DNA from: SKLM01 sp041687115
GTDB lineage: Bacteria; Chloroflexota; Anaerolineae; B4-G1
Direction: 5' to 3'
DNA: 64,000 nucleotides
Assembly: GCA_041687115.1 (NCBI GenBank)
Contig: JAWLCP010000001.1
Location: forward strand, 1 to 64,000
The number at the start of each line of letters is the position of its first letter. Within the stretch, counting starts at the first letter, position 1. Of this stretch, positions 53,307-62,226 are shown piece by piece. Under the pieces are notes generated by a model, which worked only from the letters and a program-made list of their open reading frames with translations, made no database searches and was not told the DNA's origin. Both the position numbers and the translations under genes were made by a program.

Positions 53307-54908
53307 CTATCTCACGTGCTGCGCATCGGGGTGAACATATCGGTAGACGTCGACTCGTGTGAAGTGTGCCTCACTCACCCGCTGCAGGTGTTCGTCCAGC
53401 CAGCGCTGCACCAGGTTGCGTTCGTCCCACATCCCCACCTCGGTGGCCACCAGCCAGATTACCTTGTGGTCTTTGGTGATCTCTCTCATCCGCCAGGCTG
53501 CCTCTTGTTCGCTCATCTGATACCCTCCGTCTGGTGCTCGATGGTTCGTATAGGGGCCCTCCGCCCATGCATATGTCTCCATCGGGAAGTAGTAGTCAAA
53601 TGCATACCTTCCGTACGGGATTTGAAAGATGATCAGATCCTCGAATCTCGACTGCTCGGCCATGATAACCGGGAGGTACCACCTGAATGGTGAATCCTTT
53701 ACAGCGACAGGCGCCTCGACTGGTGGCGGCGGCTCGTCGTGGCTCGCCACGTATGCAGCCACGGCGCGGAAGTCGGATTTGATCGGGGTCGTGGCCTGCC
53801 TCCAGACGTTGATTCCGTTAAGAGCCAGAACGATGATCAGCAGCCCCGCCCCCACCAGCCAGCTCCAGTTCTTGGGACGTGCAAAGGAGGTCAGGGCCAG
53901 CGCGACAAGCAGGTAGAACGGCGGTGTGGACCAGATGAGATACCGGTCGGTGAAAAGGGGCTGCCGCAATGAGATGAGCCAGACAGAGATTAGCGGAGTC
54001 AACAGCCAGATCGACAGCGCCAGGCCATCGCTCGGGCGTTCCTCCCGTCTTGCCCTTTCTGTGGAGATCAGGGGCAGGCATGACACTTGACTGAACAGCC
54101 CGGTTGCGGCCAACAGGGCCGCCAGCGCTGCTCCCCAAGTGCTCCCCCAGCCGGCTATACCCGTGGACCAGCCGTTCAGCAAGATCACGATCATCTGATC
54201 CAACGAGTAGGAGGTGAAGCCCGTCTCCCGGGTTTCCAGAGCTAGCGGGGCTTGCCAGGCGACCAACGGCAGATACGGCAACGTAAGCACGGCCAGGCTG
54301 GTCAGGGCGCGTCTCCATTCTTCCCGCGTCCGAGACCACCATACCAGAGAGACCAGTACCTGGACGGGAATGAGTAGAGCGGCCAGGATGTGCGAATAGA
54401 AGGCCGCCGTCGTCGCCGCGATCTGGGTCAGCCACCAACCCCACTCTCCGCTCTCAAGCGCACGCCGCAGGCTGTAGATGGCCAATAAGCCTAAGGCCAG
54501 CACAAGAGAATACATCTTGACCTCTTGGCTGTACCAAACCAGATAAGGAGAGCTTGTCACCAGCAGAGCAGACAGGAGCCCAACCGGGGAATTGAAGAGA
54601 CGGCGGCCAAGCACGTAGATCAGCGGTATCGCGAGGATGCCAGGGATGAGGGAGGAGAAGCGCATCGCGTACTCGCTCGTTCCGGTGAATGCGATCCACC
54701 CGCGAAGCAGCAGATAGTAGAGAGGCCCGTTCCAGCCGGGCCGAGTGAAGTTGCTGAGTACCTCTGTCCAGGGGGCGATGGCGAAGCGAAGTGCATCGAC
54801 TTCGTCTCGCCACAGGGATTGGGAATCCAGGGATGAAGCGCGCACGAAGAAGGCCCCCAACGCCAGGAGGCTGATCGCTGCAAGGTAGCGGGAGCGTGTT
54901 CGACTCAT
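53307..54908 (-). CDS. GT39/ArnT-like membrane glycosyltransferase
   Basis: A 533-residue protein. The first helix leads to DSQSLWRDEVDALRF (acidic loop of GT39), then NGPLYYLLLRGW and further helices, about eleven in all, and a C-terminal extracytoplasmic region of about 130 residues. Unlike the paralogue at 4061 it carries no beta-sandwich tail. It probably transfers a lipid-linked sugar; substrate unknown. It sits between the helicase pair and gyrA, with 15 bases to the upstream helicase stop. Confidence 0.87.
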   Translation of the reverse strand: MSRTRSRYLAAISLLALGAFFVRASSLDSQSLWRDEVDALRFAIAPWTEVLSNFTRPGWNGPLYYLLLRGWIAFTGTSEYAMRFSSLIPGILAIPLIYVLGRRLFNSPVGLLSALLVTSSPYLVWYSQEVKMYSLVLALGLLAIYSLRRALESGEWGWWLTQIAATTAAFYSHILAALLIPVQVLVSLVWWSRTREEWRRALTSLAVLTLPYLPLVAWQAPLALETRETGFTSYSLDQMIVILLNGWSTGIAGWGSTWGAALAALLAATGLFSQVSCLPLISTERARREERPSDGLALSIWLLTPLISVWLISLRQPLFTDRYLIWSTPPFYLLVALALTSFARPKNWSWLVGAGLLIIVLALNGINVWRQATTPIKSDFRAVAAYVASHDEPPPPVEAPVAVKDSPFRWYLPVIMAEQSRFEDLIIFQIPYGRYAFDYYFPMETYAWAEGPYTNHRAPDGGYQMSEQEAAWRMREITKDHKVIWLVATEVGMWDERNLVQRWLDEHLQRVSEAHFTRVDVYRYVHPDAQHVR

Positions 54909-54923
54909 CGGCGAGCGGTTATC

Positions 54924-57209
54924 CTACGCGCGCTCGGCTCCTCCCGCTTCCCAGAACGTCTGTAGTGCAATGAACGGCACCGCTGGCTGTTGATCACCTC
55001 GTTTCCCGGAGTTCCACGTCATGATCAGGTCCCTCTTGGCGCGGGTGATGCCCACATACAGCAGCCTCATTCGTTCCGTAGCGTAACTGAAGCGCGCCTT
55101 GCGCGTCGCCTCGCCTTCCACGTAGGACGAGGCGCGCCCTTGAGCGTCCTCGGCGGTCTTTCCCACAGCGGCTCTCAGCTGTGCCAGCCCCTCTGCTTCC
55201 AGATTGAGGCTGTCGCGTACAAACCACCTCTCCGAGATAAACTGATCGTGTGGAAGCCCTGCAGGGAAGTTGTAGTTGTTGACTGAAATCAGGTAGACTC
55301 GGTCCCATTCCAGGCCCTTTGCCTTATGCACCGTGCTCACCACGACCTGTCCCCTGTGATGTTCTGGGTTGAAACGAGTGTCCTCGTCGCTCAGCCCTAA
55401 GAAGCGGCGCTCGTTTCGCGCGATCACGGCCAGTTCCTCTGTCAGCTCCGGCAGGCGCCAGTCCGGGTGCCGTTCGCTTACGCGCCCCAGCACGACCGCC
55501 AGCTTGTGGGCCATAGCGAGGTCCACCGGCTCATCGAACAGATCCTGGGCCAGCGTGAGGATCAGTTGGTCGATGGGCAGCAGGGCTGCCTCGTGCCAGC
55601 GGCGTACCAACCGGCGAAACTCATCCAGATGCTCACGTATTCCCAACAGTTCGTCGGAGAATCCTGCATCATCCATCCAATCGCGTCCCACGCGCGGCCA
55701 GAGGAAACCCTCGACTCTACGGCACCTGCGGAGCGCCTGTGCAACCCTGTCCACCCGCCTCTGCGCGTCCGCGTCTTCACGATCGTCTCTTCGCCACACA
55801 CGGTAGACCCGGGCTAGCTTCGCCGCAGAGACGGGATCAGCCAGGTAATTGACTACGTTCCCCAAAGCCCCGGCGGTTTCGCGGGTAGCCCTCGTGCTCC
55901 GCAGCAGCTCCACGTGTTTAATCCCTCTACGCTCTAGTTCGTTGACCACCTGGAAGCCTCGCAGATTACGCGGCACCAGTACGGCCACCGTTTGATCCAC
56001 GTGATCCGGTAGCCAACGGGCTATTGAGTCCGCCACGGCGTGGATCTCTTCCTGTGGTGTGAATTTCCTTCCCACGATCTGCACCTGACCATGTCTGTCG
56101 ACCGGGTTGGGCTGGGGGTCACCCGGTGGCGTGGGTTCGATGTGGGGCGGCGTGAGGGCACCACGAACCGCTTCGACGGGATGTTTCTCCTGCGTCCAAT
56201 CAATGAGATAGTTGGCCAGATCGATGATGCTCTGGGTTGAGCGGCCAGAATTGGGCAGCTCGCGCCTTTCGACGTCGGCTCTCGCCAGGAACTCACGCAG
56301 GTGCTCAGGACTGGCGGTGGTGAAGGTCTCATAGATGGCCTGGTTAGGATCGCCCACGCGCACCCAGTTCCCGGCTGTGCCTGTACTCGTGGAAGGATCG
56401 GATCCTGCAAGAAGCGCCAGGATTCTCTGCTGGAGACGGCTGCTGTCCTGGGCCTCGTCCTCCAGGATGTACGGCCATCTCTGTCGCAACCGCTCCAGCA
56501 GATCCTGGTCCAGCTCCAACGCCTCGAGGGCGAGCCGGATCAGATCGTCGAAGTCGACCGCCCCGCGGTATACGAGTGCTCTCTGGTAGTCGGCATAGAT
56601 TGCCCATCCCATCTCGGCCAGGGGCAGCGTCTGCAAATACCTGTCCAGGTGGTCCCGCAACTCGGCCGGCGTGAGCTGCCAGTCCTTGGCCTGTCTGATG
56701 AAGTTGGACGCGATGTTGGTGATCAGGTCTGGCCATTGGTCTCCACGCACCCACTCTCGTTGTCGCTCATCCAGGTCCAGTGCAAGGAAATCATTGATCA
56801 TATCGGGATGGCTGCTCAGCCAGGCTTCCGCCGTGTCTCGCAGAATCCGGCCACTCTCCCGCTCATCGATGATCTGAAAGTCGTCTGACAGGGCGACCAG
56901 GGCTGGTCGCTCGCGGACGATGTCGTGCGCCAGGCCATGGAGCGTGCGCACCCGAAAGCCCAGATTTGGCAGCAACCCGTGCCCTGCCAAGAAGCCGGCT
57001 ACCTGCCCGGCGAAGTTGTCGACGGCGGAGTTGACCAGAGTCACGACCAGCACCTCCTGGTCATCCCCGAGCGAATTGCCCGCGACCAGCCTCGCAGCCA
57101 GAGCCGAAAGCGTGACAGTCTTGCCACTACCGGGCACTGCCGCCACGCCCATCTTCCCGCCGGTGTAGTTCAGGACTTCCTGCTGCTTGGGTCGTGCCTC
57201 AAATGGCAT
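54924..57209 (-). CDS. UvrD/Rep-family DNA helicase, active-site motifs intact
   Basis: A 761-residue superfamily 1A helicase. RPKQQEVLNYTGGK (Q motif), AVPGSGKTV (Walker A), EDEAQDSSRLQQ (motif II), VGDPNQAIYETF (motif III), STVHKAKGLEWDRVYL (motif V) and LLYVGITRAKRDL (motif VI) are all present. There is no nuclease domain. The start overlaps the stop of the partner gene by 11 bases, implying tight coupling. Together the two look like an AddAB-style dimer in which this subunit is the motor and no nuclease is attached. It could act in recombination or repair. Confidence 0.9.
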   Translation of the reverse strand: MPFEARPKQQEVLNYTGGKMGVAAVPGSGKTVTLSALAARLVAGNSLGDDQEVLVVTLVNSAVDNFAGQVAGFLAGHGLLPNLGFRVRTLHGLAHDIVRERPALVALSDDFQIIDERESGRILRDTAEAWLSSHPDMINDFLALDLDERQREWVRGDQWPDLITNIASNFIRQAKDWQLTPAELRDHLDRYLQTLPLAEMGWAIYADYQRALVYRGAVDFDDLIRLALEALELDQDLLERLRQRWPYILEDEAQDSSRLQQRILALLAGSDPSTSTGTAGNWVRVGDPNQAIYETFTTASPEHLREFLARADVERRELPNSGRSTQSIIDLANYLIDWTQEKHPVEAVRGALTPPHIEPTPPGDPQPNPVDRHGQVQIVGRKFTPQEEIHAVADSIARWLPDHVDQTVAVLVPRNLRGFQVVNELERRGIKHVELLRSTRATRETAGALGNVVNYLADPVSAAKLARVYRVWRRDDREDADAQRRVDRVAQALRRCRRVEGFLWPRVGRDWMDDAGFSDELLGIREHLDEFRRLVRRWHEAALLPIDQLILTLAQDLFDEPVDLAMAHKLAVVLGRVSERHPDWRLPELTEELAVIARNERRFLGLSDEDTRFNPEHHRGQVVVSTVHKAKGLEWDRVYLISVNNYNFPAGLPHDQFISERWFVRDSLNLEAEGLAQLRAAVGKTAEDAQGRASSYVEGEATRKARFSYATERMRLLYVGITRAKRDLIMTWNSGKRGDQQPAVPFIALQTFWEAGGAERA

Positions 57210-59487
57210 GCGTGGTCAGATCCGATCCACCAGCTGAGTCCGCGGGCTCAGCGGGCATCTCGCGTAACACCCGCTGTATGGCATGCAGCAATGGGCCTTT
57301 CTGCTCATTGCCCTGTTCTCCCAGCTCGCTCAGGCCGAGATAGACCCTGCGGCGACAGCGCCGAATAAGCCCCTTCGTCAGGCGGTAGAGCGCCTCCTCG
57401 CGCGCCTCGACCTCATCCATGTCCGTCCAGGTCGTGTCTTGTCTATCGGGAGGGGGCCAGTGTCGGCTGAGCACATAGGGGTGGGTCAGAGGCTGATAGA
57501 GCCGCTCCCACCAGCCACGCCCGCCGACATTCAACCAGAACTCGTAGTCGACCGGCCGATTCCGGATGATGAAGGTGTAAGCGGGGGCCAGGAGCACCGC
57601 ATCCTCTGGCTCCAGCTGCCAGCTGCGGATGTACTGGGCGGCGATCACACCGTCCTCTACCATCTGGATGTACTCTTCTCCTACGGACGTTGGATTCTCT
57701 CCCGAAGCCCGGACCTCTTCCGTGGCCCAGCGGAACTTGCGGACTGACTCAATCAAGTTGGCGGCTACCTCGGCGGAGTCATAATCCCGATGGAAGCCGT
57801 ATCCTGGTTGCGATAGCAGTTCGCCGAACAACCGACTCAGGAAGTGGTCGAACAGCTGGCATCGCGGGCCACTTCCCGCCTGGGTCCCGTTGGAAGGCCC
57901 GCCGTGGTCGGTCTCTCCCGAATGTGAGGGAGCGGGGTCTCCAGGCCTCTCAGGCGTTGAGCTCGCGTAGCCCTTGATCCAAGCTCGCAATCCCTCGTAT
58001 CGTTCCCCCAGGACGAAGGTCAGTCGCTCTTGCATCTCGGATCGAATACGGTCGAAGGAGCCGAGGCTGGGCACGTTGTTCTCTGTGCGATAGACGATGT
58101 CCGTCAACAGCTGCGCGCGCACGAGATCCATCCCCTCGATGGCCTGGATGAGTGCATGGGCCACATCGAAGCGGGTCGGCACGATCCCCCATTCAGGGTG
58201 CGCGAGGACCGCCAACGTCAGCAGGCAGTGCGTGGCCGGCTCCTCCCGCAGGGCGCGCGATGGCCGGTGCGAGCGAGTGGGGATGCCCAATCTCTCCAGC
58301 CGATTCGTGAGTGAGAAGCGCAGGGCGTCGCTGAGGAACGGAGCGAGCACGGCGATCTCCCCGGGTGGGACACTCTGTCCCTCCACCAGTGCGCAGACCT
58401 GCTCGGCGATCCAATCCAGCATCTCTGGATGGTAGCGGTGATACTCATAAACCAATGCCGGCCGCACGTCACCTGATGGTGTTGACGATGACGGTGGCCC
58501 ATCCATGCTCTTGGTCAATTCGTGACTCAGGGTCTGCACTCCCGGAAGCATGACAAATGATTCCTTGAGCGCGGCGTGCTCCTCGCAACGATCACGGAGC
58601 GCGTAACCTCCCTCCGGGTCGGCACCCAGGAAGCGACGGTAACCTGCCTCGTGGTCGTAGATGAGGAACGCCGACTCCGCTGAAGGGATCCACTCGCGCA
58701 GCAGATCGTGGGTCACGGGCACATCGTCCTCGACGTTGTCGACCAGGATGTGGCGGTAACGACTCGTCAGGTAATCGCGACAGATGGGGCGTGTCCAGAG
58801 ATGCTTGAGAAATACCTCAACCTGGAGTGAGAAGTCGAGCAAGCTGTGCTCCAGACAGTGGCGGCGGAAACGGCTTGCGCAGATCTGCGCTTCCTCGTAG
58901 ATGCGCTCACGACTTTGCTGACCTCCCCAGGCAGACTTCAGCCGTTCGCCGATCTCGGTGTACGGAAAACCGACCACGGCTGCCTTATTGAGGTTGTCGA
59001 TGATCTGACTGCAGAGTCGGTTCCGGTCAATGGTCACGCTCTCGAAGTACCCCTGGTCGAGCAGCGGGCGCACCAGCCGTGCCATGTAATACTGCGCAGT
59101 CTCCAGCGTCAGGAATGTCGGCGGTTGTTGCGGATGCCCAAACCCGGCGCCCTCAGCGATCAGGGGCCAGAAGAGATCGACCATCCGTTGGGCCAACCCG
59201 CCGATGGTGAGCAGGGTAATCTCACCCCCGGCGTCTATCTCCGGGCTCCTCGCTGCCTCATGGTACGGTGTGCCTAGGGTTCGCTGGGGGGTGAGCACCA
59301 GGATAGAATGGGCTGGGACACCGACGTCGAGGTAGTGGAGCAGCCGTGCCACGCCCGTGGTCGTCTTGCCCGCGCCAGCCGGGCCTTCGAGAAATATCTT
59401 GCTGGAGATGGGATGCTCCACGAGCACCTGCTGGTGAGGGGATAGGTGTTCGATGCCTTGTACCGAGGATACGTGCTGCAGTGTCAT
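57199..59487 (-). CDS. UvrD-like partner with degenerate motif II
   Basis: A 762-residue protein. GPAGAGKTTTGVARLLHYL is an intact Walker A, but motif II reads HILVDNVEDDV where VDEAQD is expected, and no clear motif V or VI is visible; the C-terminal half has LTHPYVLSRHW and VYLGLSELGEQGNEQKGPLL. No PD-(D/E)XK nuclease and no AddB-type cysteine cluster was found. Residues 530-560 form a low-complexity Pro/Gly/Ser stretch. I infer a structural or DNA-binding partner of the helicase encoded next, comparable to AddB or RecC, but the family is not one I can name. Confidence 0.75.
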   Translation of the reverse strand: MTLQHVSSVQGIEHLSPHQQVLVEHPISSKIFLEGPAGAGKTTTGVARLLHYLDVGVPAHSILVLTPQRTLGTPYHEAARSPEIDAGGEITLLTIGGLAQRMVDLFWPLIAEGAGFGHPQQPPTFLTLETAQYYMARLVRPLLDQGYFESVTIDRNRLCSQIIDNLNKAAVVGFPYTEIGERLKSAWGGQQSRERIYEEAQICASRFRRHCLEHSLLDFSLQVEVFLKHLWTRPICRDYLTSRYRHILVDNVEDDVPVTHDLLREWIPSAESAFLIYDHEAGYRRFLGADPEGGYALRDRCEEHAALKESFVMLPGVQTLSHELTKSMDGPPSSSTPSGDVRPALVYEYHRYHPEMLDWIAEQVCALVEGQSVPPGEIAVLAPFLSDALRFSLTNRLERLGIPTRSHRPSRALREEPATHCLLTLAVLAHPEWGIVPTRFDVAHALIQAIEGMDLVRAQLLTDIVYRTENNVPSLGSFDRIRSEMQERLTFVLGERYEGLRAWIKGYASSTPERPGDPAPSHSGETDHGGPSNGTQAGSGPRCQLFDHFLSRLFGELLSQPGYGFHRDYDSAEVAANLIESVRKFRWATEEVRASGENPTSVGEEYIQMVEDGVIAAQYIRSWQLEPEDAVLLAPAYTFIIRNRPVDYEFWLNVGGRGWWERLYQPLTHPYVLSRHWPPPDRQDTTWTDMDEVEAREEALYRLTKGLIRRCRRRVYLGLSELGEQGNEQKGPLLHAIQRVLREMPAEPADSAGGSDLTTHAI

Positions 59488-59549
59488 CCAATTCTTTCTA
59501 GCCAGACCAGCCTGCGGACCAAACGTTTGCTCTGCATCTGACTGACAGC

Positions 59550-60980
59550 CTAGTCATGTGGCCTGCCACGGCCCTTCATGAACAAGTACCCGACCAGCGA
59601 CACCACGATAGTTGCTCCCGCAAGCAACCACGTCGAACCGGGCACGCGCTTCAACGCCCGCCATTTCCTGCCCAGCGATAGCTCTGTGATGAATCTGCCC
59701 GCCGTTCCAGGCTCCCTCTGGGCGGCCCCAATCCGATCCTTCAGGATCTCCTTGACCTCGCCGGAGGGCAGGAACGAGATGATATCGGCCAGCACGGCGC
59801 CTTCCTGTCTCGTGACCGAAGGCTTCCCCTCCATCAGCTCGCGGTACGCCAGCACAGTCTGATCGACGACATTCGACCAGTCCAGATGGTCGACGCGCCG
59901 CCGTGCACTCTCACACAGGCTCTCATACTCCGGCTGCGGCAACCCGCAGATGTGCTCCACGCGGGCTGCGAATTCTTGTGGGGGGGCATCCTTCGGGACT
60001 CGACAGCCGACCGCACCGTCTACCAGCTCATCGATCGTCTCGTTCGAAAGACCGACCACCGGTGTTCCCGACGCCAGGGCCTCGATCACGACCAGGCTCT
60101 GCACTTCCATTTTCGACGCCGACACGAAGGCGTGGGTCTTCTCAAGATACGACGGAACCTCTTCATGCGGCACTTGGCCCGTGAAGACGACGTTGTCCAA
60201 ACCCTGGGCTTCGCAGTGTCGCTTCAACTGCTTCTCATACTCTGGCTTCAATGCCTTGCCGATCAAGTAGAGCACGTACTGCTTTGGCAAATGTGAATGC
60301 GCGTCGATCAGATAGACCTGGTTCTTCCGCTCGCTGATGTAGCCGATGAAGGAGAGATTCTTCTCCACAGTGTCTGTATCAGCGCTGACGCAGGCCGCGT
60401 ACCGTCTCAGATCTCGTCCGTTAGGGATGACGAACAACCTGCCATTGTACCCGAATTGACGCAGTGCTTCCCGCGCTGGCTCGTTCAAGGCGACGATGGC
60501 GTCACAGTTCTCATAGAAGTCCATTAGGATGCGGCGCGATATCGACTGGCTGAACGAGCCCTGCAGCATCTTCATGTCGAGGACATCCGTGGCACCGAAG
60601 TCCAATGCCTTCGCCGGGAGCACGTGGCTGGTGTGCACGAACGGTACCATGTTCATCTTGGCCCATATCTGACCGATGAGTCCCATCAGTGCTGGCTCGT
60701 GAGCGTGGACGATGTCGGGGTTGAATTCGTCCAGGAAGTCAAAGGTGGCCCGCACCGTCCTTGCTGAGAGTGCTGGCATGCGGAATTCCCCGTCTCCTGC
60801 ACTTCTGACGCCGAACACCCGCAAGTCGCTGTGCTCTTCCTTAAACAACCCTGTCTCGTCAGCAGGGCACATCATAACGACGTCGTGATGCTTGGAGAAG
60901 TGACTCGCCAGCTCGTGGGCGACGCGTCCCTCTCCGCCCCCCTCACCTTGTTCGAACAGCGAAATGAAAACGACTTTCAT
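59550..60980 (-). CDS. Membrane-anchored glycosyltransferase family 4
   Basis: A 476-residue GT-B enzyme. MKVVFISLFEQGEGGGEGRVAHEL opens the first Rossmann half, FIGYISERKNQ the second, and SASKMEVQSLVVIEALASGTPVVG holds the donor-site Glu (ExxxxxxxE pattern). After about residue 435, LLAGATIVVSLVGYLFM is a single C-terminal helix that would anchor it to the membrane. MKVVF with GAGGAGA before it is the start; a frame to 61091 adds an implausible Ser/Arg-rich stretch. It follows a sulfotransferase gene 73 bases downstream. Confidence 0.88.
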   Translation of the reverse strand: MKVVFISLFEQGEGGGEGRVAHELASHFSKHHDVVMMCPADETGLFKEEHSDLRVFGVRSAGDGEFRMPALSARTVRATFDFLDEFNPDIVHAHEPALMGLIGQIWAKMNMVPFVHTSHVLPAKALDFGATDVLDMKMLQGSFSQSISRRILMDFYENCDAIVALNEPAREALRQFGYNGRLFVIPNGRDLRRYAACVSADTDTVEKNLSFIGYISERKNQVYLIDAHSHLPKQYVLYLIGKALKPEYEKQLKRHCEAQGLDNVVFTGQVPHEEVPSYLEKTHAFVSASKMEVQSLVVIEALASGTPVVGLSNETIDELVDGAVGCRVPKDAPPQEFAARVEHICGLPQPEYESLCESARRRVDHLDWSNVVDQTVLAYRELMEGKPSVTRQEGAVLADIISFLPSGEVKEILKDRIGAAQREPGTAGRFITELSLGRKWRALKRVPGSTWLLAGATIVVSLVGYLFMKGRGRPHD

Positions 60981-61053
60981 TCTCTCCTCGGTTCCTGTTG
61001 CTGAGCGCCAAAGGGGGCAGTGACCTGGTCGAGAACGACTTCGGCGGTGTGAC

Positions 61054-62226
61054 CTACTGCTTGTCTCTCGTGTCGAAGTCGAACCGGGCAAACACGTCCC
61101 TGTATCGGTTCACGATCTGCTCTCGCGTCAGCCCCATCTCGCGGAGCGAATACTCGTGCTCGCTCTCGTGGTTGCGCGCCCGCATCGCTGCCCGCCGTAG
61201 GATCTGATCGAACTCCGGACTGATCTCCAGACCGAGACGATCGTAGATCTCTCTCACGGTCTGCCTGGCGCTGTTGACCAGGTCATCGAAATCTACAACG
61301 ACATAGCTATCCTTTGGAGCCCTTTCCAGGCGTTCCAGCGGGTAGATGTACCAGTGTTCGGCCATGTCGAGGACATACTTGCGGCTTGCGTATTCCTCCA
61401 CCGGATTACCCAGCAACCGCCACTCGTTCTCCTTCAGGCTAATGTAGGAGGGAATCATATCAAGCGGGTTGCGCGCCAGGTAGATGATCTTGACCCCCGG
61501 GAAGTAGCTATAGAGGGTATCGACCATCGGCGAGAAATGGGGGTTCTTTGCCAGATAATGCTTGTCAAGGTCTCCGTGTGCATAGAGGTGGCGCTGAACG
61601 CAGCGCTTATAGAAACTCAGGATGCGTTCCTTCTCCTGTTCCGGCATCTGGCTGTCGAAGTGGGTATAAGGCGCTGCTTCGTCCACCATCGCAGCGTACA
61701 ACCATATCTTGAGCGTCGAGAAGATATGTATGAGAAGGTATTCGTCCTCCTCGGGCGCCCGAAGCCCGATTCTGTGTACGACGTTCTCCTCTTGCCAGGT
61801 CTCCTCTAACATCCCCAGCAACCGATGCAACGGACTGCCCAACCGGCGATCCAGTCGCGAGAAGGCCCAGAAGATCTTCCGCATCGTGATTGACGGGGCA
61901 AGGACCATCTCCCAGGTCCGCATCGCGTTGAAGCTTCTCTCGTCCCTGGCCAGAAGACGCTGTAGGAATGTTGTCCCACTGCGCGGGTTGCCCACGATGT
62001 AGATCGGCTGTTTGATCTCCACGTCCCGGTATTCTGGGAAGAAGACCTCATCCAGCAGCAGGCTCAGCCATGTTACCAGTTCCAGGAGGAAATAGGCAGG
62101 GTAGCAGATCAATAGCAGACCGATTCGCTTTGGCGTCAGGCGGTAATTGGTCCCTCTGCTTTTGAACAGCGACTTGTAAGTGAATCTCGCCAACCCGCGG
62201 AAGTTGAAGGCCACCTCTCCCGTCAT
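61054..62226 (-). CDS. Sulfotransferase family protein
   Basis: A 390-residue enzyme. IYIVGNPRSGTTFLQRLL is the 5'-phosphosulfate loop and VKIIYLARNPLDMIPSYISL the 3'-phosphate site for PAPS; the RARNHESEHEYSLREMGLT segment near the end resembles the conserved cap of membrane-associated sulfotransferases. A hydrophobic stretch near residues 35-60 suggests membrane association. It would move sulfate from PAPS to a hydroxyl or amine, probably on a lipid or glycan. The start overlaps the aminotransferase stop by ATGA. Confidence 0.88.
   Translation of the reverse strand: MTGEVAFNFRGLARFTYKSLFKSRGTNYRLTPKRIGLLLICYPAYFLLELVTWLSLLLDEVFFPEYRDVEIKQPIYIVGNPRSGTTFLQRLLARDERSFNAMRTWEMVLAPSITMRKIFWAFSRLDRRLGSPLHRLLGMLEETWQEENVVHRIGLRAPEEDEYLLIHIFSTLKIWLYAAMVDEAAPYTHFDSQMPEQEKERILSFYKRCVQRHLYAHGDLDKHYLAKNPHFSPMVDTLYSYFPGVKIIYLARNPLDMIPSYISLKENEWRLLGNPVEEYASRKYVLDMAEHWYIYPLERLERAPKDSYVVVDFDDLVNSARQTVREIYDRLGLEISPEFDQILRRAAMRARNHESEHEYSLREMGLTREQIVNRYRDVFARFDFDTRDKQ

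Noticed and set aside
59520..59529. Palindrome CAAACGTTTG between the GT4 gene and the helicase pair
   Set aside because: A single 10-base palindrome is expected by chance in 64 kb and nothing around it supports an operator.
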